60,604 bases of DNA from contig ONHG01000014.1 in the NCBI GenBank assembly GCA_900317585.1, positions 1 through 60,604 of the forward strand, given 5' to 3'. The notes under the pieces are model-generated. The model did no database searches. It was not told the DNA's origin and worked only from the letters and a program-made list of their open reading frames with translations. This document shows positions 35,743-42,547 of the stretch, one piece after another (position 1 is the first letter of the stretch; each line of letters opens with the position of its first letter). The translations under genes were made by a program, and so were the position numbers. Source of the DNA: an uncultured Lachnospiraceae bacterium (lineage in GTDB: Bacteria > Bacillota > Clostridia > Lachnospirales > Lachnospiraceae).

Positions 35743-37848
35743 TTATTTTGTGAGAAGAAGCATGATATCATTACTTCTCTTTACAAATTTAGTCATCTGG
35801 TCAACTGAAAGCGGCTGGTTAGAAAGCATTGCAAGGTCGTAAAGCTGCTCAGCAAACATTGGAACATGCTCAGAATCCTTGTTGTCTAAGATGTACTTTA
35901 CAAGCTCGTTGTTGGCATTTAATGTGAGTGTCTGGTCAGCGGCAAACATGCTTGGATCCATTCCACCCATGCCTCCGGCTGCGTACATCTTCATCATATC
36001 CTGCATACGTCTGCCCTGTTCTGAGAGTGTGAGCACAGATGCTACATCTGCGTTCTTCAGGTTCTCTACCTTTACAGTAAGCTTGTCGTTGTTCAAAGCC
36101 TTCTTGAATACCTCTGAGAGAGTAGTGGTTGCCTCTGTGAGGTCTGCACCGGATTCATCCTTGAGAGACTCTGTGAGGTCTGCATCTATTCTCATGAACT
36201 TGTAGTGGTCATTTCTCTGCTCAAGCTGTGTGATGAATGATGTATCGATATTGTGGTCAAGGATAACAGCGTTCATGCCCTGCTCTTTGAACAGCTTGAT
36301 ATACTGACCCTGCTGTACTACATCTGTGACATAGTAAACTGTATTTTTCTCAGGTTCCTTGTTTTCATCAGTGTTGGTTGAGCTGTCTGCATTTGCATCA
36401 GTATTGTCAGCTTTCTTTGTATCATCAGAATCATCGGCACCTTCTGCATCTGTTTTTTCATCCTCCGCAACAGGTGCGAGCAGCTCAGGAAGAGTCTGAT
36501 ACTTGTCATTGATGTCCTTGAAAAGAATATAGTCGTTTATCTTGTCGCAGAACTTCTCGTCCTTTAAGCAGCCAAACTTGATGAATGGGCTGATATCATC
36601 CCAGTATTTCTCATAGGCTTCCTTATCTGTCTTGCACATACCGATGAGCTTGTCAGCTACTTTCTTGGTGATGTACTCAGAAATCTTCTTTACGAAGCCA
36701 TCATTCTGGAGAGCAGAACGTGATACGTTAAGCGGTAAATCAGGACAATCGATAACACCCTTAAGGAGCATCAAAAACTCAGGAATGACCTCTTTGATAT
36801 TGTCTGCGATAAATACCTGGTTGTTGTAAAGCTTAATAGTTCCCTCGATTGAGTCGTACTCTGTGTTGATCTTAGGGAAGTAGAGGATACCCTTTAAGTT
36901 GAAAGGATAGTCCATATTCAGGTGAATCCAGAAAAGAGGCTCCTTGTAGTCTAAGAATACCTTTCTGTAAAACTCCTTGTATTCCTCGTCGGTACACTCA
37001 TTCGGGTTCTTGGTCCAGAGTGGGGTTGTATCATTGAGCGGAACAGGGCGCTTAACGATTTTGAGCTGATCCTTTGCAGGAGATACCTCTACCTGCTCCT
37101 TCTCGCCCTTGTCATTTTCTTTTTCCTCGTACTTGGCGTCTTCATGGATTTCCTCGATGACAGTGTCAGTGTCACGCTTGTCGTCCTTGTCTATTGTCTC
37201 GTACTCCTCAGGAGCATTTTCCTTTGCAAGGTAAATCTCTGTAGGCATGAAAGAACAGTACTTTTCGATAACCTCACGTGCGCGGTACTCGTTTGCGAAC
37301 TCGAGACAGTCGTCGTTTAAGTAGAGAGTAATCTCTGTTCCGACGTCGTCCATGTCGCCATCCTCCATGTTGTACTCTGTGCCACCGTCACATGACCAGT
37401 GTACAGGTGTAGAGCCCTCTTTATAAGAGAGAGTATCGATTGTTACCTCGTCGGCTACCATGAATGCTGAGTAGAAGCCGAGACCGAAATGACCGATAAT
37501 CTGGTCATCATTTGACTTGTCCTTGTATTTCTCAATGAAATCTGTAGCACCTGAGAAAGCAATACGGCTTATGTATTCCTCAACCTCATCAGCTGTCATA
37601 CCAAGACCGTTATCTATAATTTTTATTGTTTTTTCGTCAGGGTTTACGAGTACCTGAATCTTGCCCTTGTAGTCTGCAGGAAGGGAATATTCACCCATCA
37701 TGTCGAGCTTTTTGAGCTTAGTGATGGCATCGCAGCCGTTTGAGATGAGCTCACGATAGAAGATATCGTGGTCTGAATATAACCATTTCTTTATAATAGG
37801 GAACAGGTTGTCGCTGTCAATTGAAAGATTGCCGTGTTTTTCTGTCAT
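35743..37848 (-). CDS. htpG: Chaperone HtpG (Hsp90 family)
   Basis: A 701-residue Hsp90 homologue, an ATP-dependent dimeric chaperone of the cytoplasm. The GHKL ATPase motifs are present: ELISNGCDAI (with Cys where most have Ala/Ser), DNGLGM, and GHFGLGFYSAFMV. A middle domain with NVSRSALQ follows, then a C-terminal dimerisation domain. At about residues 458-502 there is an Asp/Asn/Lys-rich low-complexity insertion not typical of HtpG. ATG 37848 follows AAGGAG. Expression is probably heat-controlled through the CIRCE element far upstream, with a leader of about 330 nt that carries duplicated structured elements. Confidence 0.95.
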   Translation of the reverse strand: MTEKHGNLSIDSDNLFPIIKKWLYSDHDIFYRELISNGCDAITKLKKLDMMGEYSLPADYKGKIQVLVNPDEKTIKIIDNGLGMTADEVEEYISRIAFSGATDFIEKYKDKSNDDQIIGHFGLGFYSAFMVADEVTIDTLSYKEGSTPVHWSCDGGTEYNMEDGDMDDVGTEITLYLNDDCLEFANEYRAREVIEKYCSFMPTEIYLAKENAPEEYETIDKDDKRDTDTVIEEIHEDAKYEEKENDKGEKEQVEVSPAKDQLKIVKRPVPLNDTTPLWTKNPNECTDEEYKEFYRKVFLDYKEPLFWIHLNMDYPFNLKGILYFPKINTEYDSIEGTIKLYNNQVFIADNIKEVIPEFLMLLKGVIDCPDLPLNVSRSALQNDGFVKKISEYITKKVADKLIGMCKTDKEAYEKYWDDISPFIKFGCLKDEKFCDKINDYILFKDINDKYQTLPELLAPVAEDEKTDAEGADDSDDTKKADNTDANADSSTNTDENKEPEKNTVYYVTDVVQQGQYIKLFKEQGMNAVILDHNIDTSFITQLEQRNDHYKFMRIDADLTESLKDESGADLTEATTTLSEVFKKALNNDKLTVKVENLKNADVASVLTLSEQGRRMQDMMKMYAAGGMGGMDPSMFAADQTLTLNANNELVKYILDNKDSEHVPMFAEQLYDLAMLSNQPLSVDQMTKFVKRSNDIMLLLTK

Positions 37849-37878
37849 TTTTACACACTCCTTGTTTTTTATTTTATA

Positions 37879-37942
37879 TTTACACCGCGGTTATGTGCTG
37901 TGAGGTTGCGGTGTAGCAGCCAATAATTCCTCAGAGAAAATA
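37879..37942. repeat. Duplicated htpG-leader element, copy A
   Basis: A 64-nt direct repeat shared with 38108-38171 (two mismatches). Each copy holds an ACACCGC/GCGGTGT hairpin (here 37882-37888 with 37907-37913) followed by a conserved AGCAGCCAATAATTCCTCAG block. Copy A ends about 30 nt upstream of the htpG start codon, read on the minus strand. Confidence 0.85.
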
Positions 37943-38040
37943 TGAAGTCAGCCACAGGATTTTGTATGGATAGTTTGTGGCATGCTTTTGGTTGTGCCAC
38001 TTTGTCCGGTAATGGAACCCTGTGGCAGTTCATATTTTAT
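37936..38040. repeat. Nested inverted repeat between the two leader copies
   Basis: Arms 37936-37958 and 38018-38040 are nearly complementary over about 23 nt (GCCACAGG with CCCTGTGGC at the core and ATATGAA with TTCATAT outward). The loop contains a further GTGGCA (37977-37982) / TGCCAC (37995-38000) hairpin. As RNA this would be a long forked hairpin in the htpG leader. As DNA it resembles a small palindromic insertion. Confidence 0.7.
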
Positions 38041-38107
38041 CTTCGGAACAACTGTCTGCTGCTCGCAATTTTAGCTTATTTCCGCGAATGTAGATTTAGT
38101 TAAATGT

Positions 38108-38171
38108 TTTACACCGCGGTTATGGGCCGTGAGGTTGCGGTGTAGCAGCCAATAATTCCTCAGAGAAAATA
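38108..38171. repeat. Duplicated htpG-leader element, copy B
   Basis: The second copy of the 64-nt element, 229 nt from copy A and in the same orientation. It begins just downstream of the predicted htpG start of transcription (minus strand), so both copies should be transcribed. Confidence 0.85.
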
Positions 38172-38182
38172 AGCATAATAAA

Positions 38183-38211
38183 ATAATAGTTCGCATTATC
38201 GGAAAAGTCAA
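38183..38211 (-). promoter_or_regulatory. htpG promoter
   Basis: Read on the minus strand: TTGACT (38211-38206), an exact 17-nt spacer and TATTAT (38188-38183). The predicted start near 38176 gives a leader of about 330 nt. The CIRCE operator lies just upstream of the -35. Confidence 0.75.
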
Positions 38212-38218
38212 TAGAAAA

Positions 38219-38245
38219 TTAGCACTCAAAAATAGTGAGTGCTAA
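38219..38245. promoter_or_regulatory. CIRCE operator (HrcA binding site)
   Basis: TTAGCACTC (38219-38227), nine bases, GAGTGCTAA (38237-38245): a perfect match to the CIRCE consensus bound by the heat-shock repressor HrcA. It sits seven bases upstream of the htpG -35 box on the minus strand. The plus-strand gene begins more than 200 nt away, so htpG is the likely target. No hrcA, dnaK or groE gene is in the window. Confidence 0.95.
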
Positions 38246-38449
38246 CAAAACAACAGAAAACCGCGTGAATTGGGCATTTTTGGAATTGTGAAAAGTTTAT
38301 AAACTTATTTTTCACTAGACATTGTGGCGTAAAAATGCTAGGATTTATTATATAATATGATTAAAGGGTCAAAAGGTATCATCGATGCATGCTTGCATGA
38401 AATTCGATGTATACATTAGTGACCCGCACTATGATATAAGGAGACTGAT

Positions 38450-38836
38450 ATGTTACAGGCAGGTATTAAAGGTAAGAAAGAGATTACAGTGACTTTGGAT
38501 AAGACAGCGAAGTCTATGGGAAGCGGCACGATGGATGTGTTTGCTACTCCGGCTATGATTGCGCTGATGGAAAATACAGCTTTTGAGAGTGTTGCGTCTG
38601 AGCTTGAGGAGGGAAGTGGTACTGTCGGTACTGCACTTGATATTAAGCATGTTTCGGCTACACCGGTTGGCATGAAGGTGACTTGTGAGTCGGAGCTCAT
38701 GAAGGTGGATGGTAGAGCGCTCACTTTTTCTGTAAAGGCTTTTGATGATGCAGGACTCATTGGTGAGGGTACTCATGAGCGTTTTATAGTATTTGAGGAG
38801 AAATTCCAGAAGAAGGCAGATGACAAAGCAAAGTAG
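38450..38836 (+). CDS. FlK-like hotdog thioesterase
   Basis: A 128-residue hotdog-fold protein of the fluoroacetyl-CoA thioesterase (FlK)-like family. T33, E41 and H67 fall at exactly the spacing of the FlK catalytic triad T42, E50 and H76, and GTHERFIV near the end is conserved. The natural substrate is likely an ordinary acyl-CoA. Fluoroacetate resistance should not be assumed. The start follows AAGGAG. The 3' end overlaps the YihY gene by 17 nt. The 5' region carries a short CATCGA/TCGATG hairpin at about 38378-38409. Confidence 0.85.
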   Translation: MLQAGIKGKKEITVTLDKTAKSMGSGTMDVFATPAMIALMENTAFESVASELEEGSGTVGTALDIKHVSATPVGMKVTCESELMKVDGRALTFSVKAFDDAGLIGEGTHERFIVFEEKFQKKADDKAK

Positions 38837-39845
38837 ACCGGATTTAGATAGTGAAACACATAATAAAGCGACTGATAAAAGTACGGATGAAAAAATAAAC
38901 GCAGAAAAAAGTAAAACACCGGAAATCAAAACGGAGAAACGTAAGGACGTAGGTGGTGATTGTAAAGAATCTAACATCGAAGGAAAAAGTGCGAGGAAAT
39001 ACAGCAGAAGATGGGATATCATTGTGACAGCCTTTGATTTTGTGACCAATTTTTCAGAGAGCTCTATTTCTGCATACGCAGGGCAGGCAGCCTTCTTTTT
39101 GATGCTGTCGTTTTTCCCGTTTTTATTGTTTTTCTTTTCGTTGCTGAGCTGGACACCGCTTACAGAGGCTGATTTTTTGATGTGGGCCAGCTCGTTTATT
39201 CCGGAGTCGTTTGGTGACATCATGAAGGATCTGGCAAGTGAGGTGTATGCCAGCGGCACAGGCAGGCTTTCTATCACGATGATTACAGCCGTGTACTTAA
39301 GCTCAAAGGCTTTTATTTCGTTTCAGCTTGGGCTTGATGATATGTACAATGTGAAGGAAAACAGAAATTTTATTTTGCGGCGCATATATTCGGTGATTTA
39401 CAGTATCGTTTTTGCACTGTCGCTCATTTTTTTACTGGGTATCATGGTGTTTGGAAATAAGCTGAGAAAGCTGTATTTTTCGAATGTTCATCATATAATT
39501 GGAAGTATAATAGGCAGTGTGGTCGATTATCGTCTGGTAATCTGCCTGCCGGTGCTTGTTTTATTTTTCTGGGTGATTTATGTGTTTCTGCCAAACAAGA
39601 AGCATAGGGCAAAGTACCAGCTGCCGGGAGCGGTATTTGCGGCTGCTGCATGGATGATTTTTTCGGGAATCTTTTCTGTGTACGTGGATAAATACAATAA
39701 TTATTCTTCATTTTATGGCACAATGACCACTATTGCGCTTATAATGGTTTGGTTGTATGGTTGCATGTATGTGCTTTTCATAGGCGGTATAATAAACCGC
39801 ACATGGGAGGAGCGTATGGATGCCAAAAAATATTATAATAAATAG
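38820..39845 (+). CDS. YihY/BrkB-family membrane protein
   Basis: A 341-residue integral membrane protein. A charged, Lys/Glu-rich N-terminal segment (1-60) precedes six predicted helices with the family traits: SAYAGQAAFFLMLSFFPFLLF, the PGAVFAAAAWMIFSGIFSVYV helix, and YGTMTTIALIMVWLYGCMYVLFIGG. Older annotation as ribonuclease BN is wrong for this family. Function is unknown. ATG 38820 after AGAAGG overlaps the thioesterase gene, so the two are coupled. Confidence 0.87.
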   Translation: MTKQSRPDLDSETHNKATDKSTDEKINAEKSKTPEIKTEKRKDVGGDCKESNIEGKSARKYSRRWDIIVTAFDFVTNFSESSISAYAGQAAFFLMLSFFPFLLFFFSLLSWTPLTEADFLMWASSFIPESFGDIMKDLASEVYASGTGRLSITMITAVYLSSKAFISFQLGLDDMYNVKENRNFILRRIYSVIYSIVFALSLIFLLGIMVFGNKLRKLYFSNVHHIIGSIIGSVVDYRLVICLPVLVLFFWVIYVFLPNKKHRAKYQLPGAVFAAAAWMIFSGIFSVYVDKYNNYSSFYGTMTTIALIMVWLYGCMYVLFIGGIINRTWEERMDAKKYYNK

Positions 39846-39880
39846 TTACAATAAATAGTAAATTCGGAGGCTTCGAATAT

Positions 39881-40837
39881 ATGGATAATAATAAAGAAAT
39901 GATAGAAGGGCTTGTATCACAGATACTTGACGATTATCATGATGACAAAATCATAAATCAGCAGGCACTATTTTCACAGCCAGACAAGGAGGCTGTTTGT
40001 GATCTGCTCTCAAAGCTTATTAAGATAATGTATCCGGGCTATTTCAAGGGCACGAGCTTCAGATATTACAACCTGGACAGCCAGATTGCTGTTCTTTTGG
40101 AGGATATCATGTACAATCTGCGCAAGCAGGTGGTGCTTGCCCTGCCGCAGAATCCTAAATACAGGAGCTTATCACATCACGAGCTTGTAAATATGTCTGG
40201 GAAAATCAGCAATGATTTCTTTAAAAGGATTCCAAAAATCAGAGCTTTGGTGGAGACTGATGTGGCTGCGTTTTTTGATGGAGACCCTGCAGCCTACAAT
40301 TACAATGAGATTATCCTTTGCTATCCGGGACTGCTTGCAATCACTACAAACCGTATAGCCCACGAGCTGCATCTGCTTGGAGTACCGCTCATCCCGCGTA
40401 TGATGACAGAGTACGCACACAGCAAGACCGGTATTGATATCCATCCGGGTGCCACTATTGGCAAGAATTTCTTTATTGATCACGGAACAGGTATCGTGGT
40501 CGGTGAGACCACGATTATCGGTGACAATGTCAAGGTATATCAGGGTGTGACTATCGGAGCACTTTCTACCAGAGGCGGCCAGAAGCTAAAGGGCGTGAAG
40601 AGACATCCTACTATCGAGGATAATGTCATCATCTATGCAGGGGCTTCTATACTTGGTGGTGAGACTGTCATCGGAAGAGGTGCTGTCATCGGAAGTAATG
40701 CATTTATTACCTCATCTATCGAGCCGGGGGCTCGTGTGAGCATCAAAAACCAGGAGCTTTCCATCAGAACAGGAGAGCGAAAGGAGCTTGTGGCCAGCGA
40801 GATGGAGACTGATTCGAGCTGGTTTTACGTAATATAA
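39881..40837 (+). CDS. epsC: Serine O-acetyltransferase (EpsC type)
   Basis: A 318-residue enzyme that makes O-acetylserine, the precursor of cysteine, from serine and acetyl-CoA. An N-terminal helical domain (1-185) is followed by the left-handed beta-helix of hexapeptide repeats (about 190-285: GIDIHPGATIG, FFIDHGTGIVVGETTIIG, VYQGVTIGALS). The conserved His of DIHPGA and of DHGTG are the catalytic candidates. It is longer than CysE at the N-terminus, as in clostridial EpsC forms. CGGAGG sets the start. No cysK is adjacent and no T-box is seen in the 35-nt upstream gap. Confidence 0.9.
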   Translation: MDNNKEMIEGLVSQILDDYHDDKIINQQALFSQPDKEAVCDLLSKLIKIMYPGYFKGTSFRYYNLDSQIAVLLEDIMYNLRKQVVLALPQNPKYRSLSHHELVNMSGKISNDFFKRIPKIRALVETDVAAFFDGDPAAYNYNEIILCYPGLLAITTNRIAHELHLLGVPLIPRMMTEYAHSKTGIDIHPGATIGKNFFIDHGTGIVVGETTIIGDNVKVYQGVTIGALSTRGGQKLKGVKRHPTIEDNVIIYAGASILGGETVIGRGAVIGSNAFITSSIEPGARVSIKNQELSIRTGERKELVASEMETDSSWFYVI

Positions 40838-40843
40838 TATTAT

Positions 40844-41162
40844 AATATACTTTTTGACTGAGGTCGGTACGCGCGGCCCGGGCACCGGGTGTCGCACACG
40901 TACTCTCCTGCAGGCTACGCTTTACAGTTAATACACTGTATGAATTATGCTTTTTAGGGTTTCTATGTTTGAAGAAACCGTCGAACCGCGCCGTCAATGG
41001 CGCGGTTCTCCTCGCTCCTGCGTTCTTGCAGGAGCGTTTCTGCGTTTCGTGGGCATAATTCTAACAGTATCTAAACTGTTTCGCTATGCGCCTGCAGGAG
41101 AGTACGTGTGCGCCACCGGTGCCCGGGGCGCGCGTACCGATCTTCAGTCAAAAAAGTATATT
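40844..41162. repeat. 319-bp GC-rich palindromic element
   Basis: The left arm (40844 to about 40952) and right arm (about 41049-41162) are imperfect inverted copies: AATATAC/GTATATT at the tips, then a long match through TCGGTACGCGCG, CCCGGGCACCGG, GCACACGTACTCTCCTGCAGG, and weaker similarity to a shared GAATTATGC. The centre has three more hairpins: 40958-40964/40973-40979, 40983-40992/40999-41008 (10 bp) and 41013-41021/41028-41036 (9 bp). It is much richer in GC than its surroundings, encodes nothing convincing and looks like a MITE or a highly folded RNA. No clear target duplication was found. Confidence 0.85.
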
Positions 41163-41256
41163 TATTAAGTAGGACTAAATTAGCATAATGTACAATAGCC
41201 ATAGGTTGATAGCATAGTAGGCAGGCCCTTGTGGAGCTGTAATCCATAAAACTTTT

Positions 41257-41553
41257 AAAACAGCTCCCAAAATCAACCCAAAAGCCGAAAAAAATCCAGA
41301 AAAAAGTAGCTGAAACCGCAGAAATTCCCAAAACAGCTCCCAAACCCAACCCAAAAGCCGAAAAAAATCCAGAAAAAAGTAGCTGAAACCGCAGAAATTC
41401 CCAAAACAGCTCCCAAAACCAACACAAAAGCCGGAAAAAATCCGAGAAAAAAGTAGCTGAAACCGTAGAAATCTCCAAAACAGCTCCCAAACCCAGCCCA
41501 TAAGCCAGAAAAATTGCGTGAAAAAGAAGCTGAAATTGCAGAAAATCCTATCA
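41257..41553. repeat. Four 73-bp tandem repeats
   Basis: Units start with ACAGCTCCCAAA at about 41260, 41333, 41406 and 41480, at periods of 73, 73 and 74 nt. The first two are almost identical and the fourth is diverged. The plus strand is A-rich. Because 73 is not a multiple of three, each minus-strand frame reads the same peptide in rotation, which argues against coding. There are no spacers, so it is not CRISPR. Confidence 0.85.
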
Positions 41554-41559
41554 AGCATA

Positions 41560-41655
41560 ATTTCGTACAGTATCTTAGCAGCGAACGCGAGAGTACTAAG
41601 CTGGTGAGACTCCGCGAGCAAGCCCGATGGTACCGAGTCTTGGGACCCAACCTAT
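41560..41655. other. Structured GC-richer segment of unknown nature
   Basis: Contains pairings CTTAG (41573-41577) with CTAAG near 41598 and AGACTC with GAGTCT (about 41609-41638), and the word GATGGTACCGAG, which recalls the T-box antiterminator core. A full T-box stem I with specifier loop is not visible and there is no amino-acid gene downstream. It may be a small RNA or a decayed leader. Confidence 0.35.
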
Positions 41656-41697
41656 TAGCCACAACTGAATAAAGTAAGAAAAATCTAAAAAATATTA

Positions 41698-41726
41698 TTG
41701 ACATCTAAGTAACGTTAGAGTATACT
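41698..41726 (+). promoter_or_regulatory. Promoter of the feo cluster
   Basis: TTGACA (41698-41703), exactly 17 nt, then TATACT (41721-41726): a near-consensus promoter. The -10 lies inside the inverted-repeat operator 41714-41729. The predicted start near 41733 leaves a leader of about 78 nt with three copies of GACGTGAA-like sequence. Confidence 0.85.
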
Positions 41727-41729
41727 AAC
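41714..41729. promoter_or_regulatory. Iron-block operator, copy 1 (feoA)
   Basis: GTTAGAGTATACTAAC: GTTAG and CTAAC in inverted orientation around six bases, covering the -10 of the feo promoter. It shares 13 of 16 positions with a site at 45843-45858 and with 42492-42507. GTTAG half-sites recall DtxR/IdeR-type sites, though the spacing differs. Confidence 0.65.
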
Positions 41730-41810
41730 AGCCGTAAGAGATACCGAATAATGTTTTTTATCATTAAAGACGTGAAAAGACGTGAAGAAAAGACGTGAAA
41801 AGAGGTAAAT

Positions 41811-42023
41811 ATGATGCCATTATCAATGAGTGGTGCCGGGGAGGCACAGATAATCAAGAAAATCGGCGGAAAGGAAGAGGTGAGATCTTTCCTTGAGAAG
41901 CTGGGCTTTGTAGTAGGCACAGAGGTGACTGTCATCTCAGAGATAGCCGGCAATATGATAGTCAATGTAAAGGGCGCCAGAGTAGCAATCGGCAAGGATA
42001 TGGCAAATAAGATAATGGTCTGA
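41811..42023 (+). CDS. feoA: Ferrous iron transport protein FeoA (first copy)
   Basis: A 70-residue SH3-like FeoA protein (MPLSMSGAGEAQIIKKIGG, LEKLGFVVGTEVTVISE, GNMIVNVKGARVAIGKDMANKIMV). FeoA binds the cytoplasmic GTPase part of FeoB and supports iron import. The start is ATG 41811 or the adjacent 41814, after AGAGG. It is followed by short tandem repeats and a second feoA. Confidence 0.9.
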   Translation: MMPLSMSGAGEAQIIKKIGGKEEVRSFLEKLGFVVGTEVTVISEIAGNMIVNVKGARVAIGKDMANKIMV

Positions 42024-42034
42024 TATAACAATGT

Positions 42035-42079
42035 AACAGGCATGTATATAACAGGCATGTATATAACAGGCATGTATAT
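42035..42079. repeat. Three exact 15-bp tandem repeats
   Basis: AACAGGCATGTATAT occurs three times without a gap immediately after the first feoA. Confidence 0.95.
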
Positions 42080-42091
42080 ATAGCATGTATG

Positions 42092-42131
42092 ACATATATA
42101 ACACATATAACACATACAACACATATAACAC
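42092..42131. repeat. 9-bp tandem repeats between the feoA genes
   Basis: ACATATAAC-type units (exact at 42103-42111 and 42121-42129, one variant at 42112-42120 and an 11-nt variant at 42092-42102). With the 15-bp repeats they fill most of the gap between the two feoA genes. Confidence 0.85.
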
Positions 42132-42252
42132 ATGCAGCAATGTGCTGTATAAGCTGTAATCATTTAAGATTTAAACGACTTTGTATATGATATTATGCAA
42201 ACGTTTATATAAATTTTTAAACAACAATAAAATTAAAAAAGGAGTAGTCAGC

Positions 42253-42474
42253 ATGAAGACATTAAAGCAAGCCAAAGTAGGCGAGACAGTCAAGGTTGTC
42301 AAGCTCACAGGCCAGGGTGCAGTCAAGAGACGTATCATGGATATGGGAATTACTAAGGGTGTTGAGATATTTATCCGCAAGGTGGCACCGCTTGGCGATC
42401 CGGTAGAGGTGACAGTGAGAGGCTATGAGCTATCACTTCGTAAGGACGATGCCTCTATGATAGAAGTAGAGTAA
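42253..42474 (+). CDS. feoA: Ferrous iron transport protein FeoA (second copy)
   Basis: A 73-residue FeoA-domain protein (KTLKQAKVGETVKVVKLTG, VKRRIMDMGITKGVEIFIRK, VEVTVRGYELSLRKDDASMIEVE), closer to the classical FeoA consensus than the first copy. ATG 42253 follows AAAGGAG. The frame upstream to 42181 is AT-rich leader. feoB starts 73 nt downstream, with its own operator-like sequence between. Confidence 0.92.
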   Translation: MKTLKQAKVGETVKVVKLTGQGAVKRRIMDMGITKGVEIFIRKVAPLGDPVEVTVRGYELSLRKDDASMIEVE

Positions 42475-42491
42475 ATTTTTTTTGACTATAG

Positions 42492-42507
42492 GTTAGTGAA
42501 TACAAAC
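42492..42507. promoter_or_regulatory. Iron-block operator, copy 2 (feoB)
   Basis: GTTAGTGAATACAAAC matches the feoA operator at 13 of 16 positions, with the right half-site degenerate (CAAAC for CTAAC). It lies ten bases before a pair of CTATAG repeats resolves, downstream of TTGACT (42482-42487). The -10 is weak, so an independent feoB promoter is uncertain. Confidence 0.45.
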
Positions 42508-42547
42508 TATAGACAGAATGAGCAAACAAAAATAAGGAGATTAAAAC

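Noticed and set aside
38793-38819. TTG start for the YihY-family protein
   Set aside because: It would lengthen the overlap with the thioesterase gene. ATG 38820 has a suitable ribosome site.
38450-38836. Fluoroacetate-resistance enzyme
   Set aside because: The triad spacing matches FlK, but the family is broad and nothing nearby points to fluoroacetate.
41257-41553. CRISPR array
   Set aside because: The 73-bp repeats abut without unique spacers, and no cas gene is in the window.
41560-41655. T-box riboswitch
   Set aside because: Only a TGGTACC-like word and short stems are present. There is no full stem I, specifier loop or amino-acid gene downstream.
41071-41704. Three overlapping minus-strand open frames of 139-148 codons rich in Phe, Leu and Gly
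   Set aside because: They are the same peptide repeated in three frames because the 73-bp repeat shifts phase. No ribosome site or family resemblance.
42035-42131. CRISPR-like short repeats
   Set aside because: Units of 15 and 9 bp are contiguous and without spacers. They are microsatellites.
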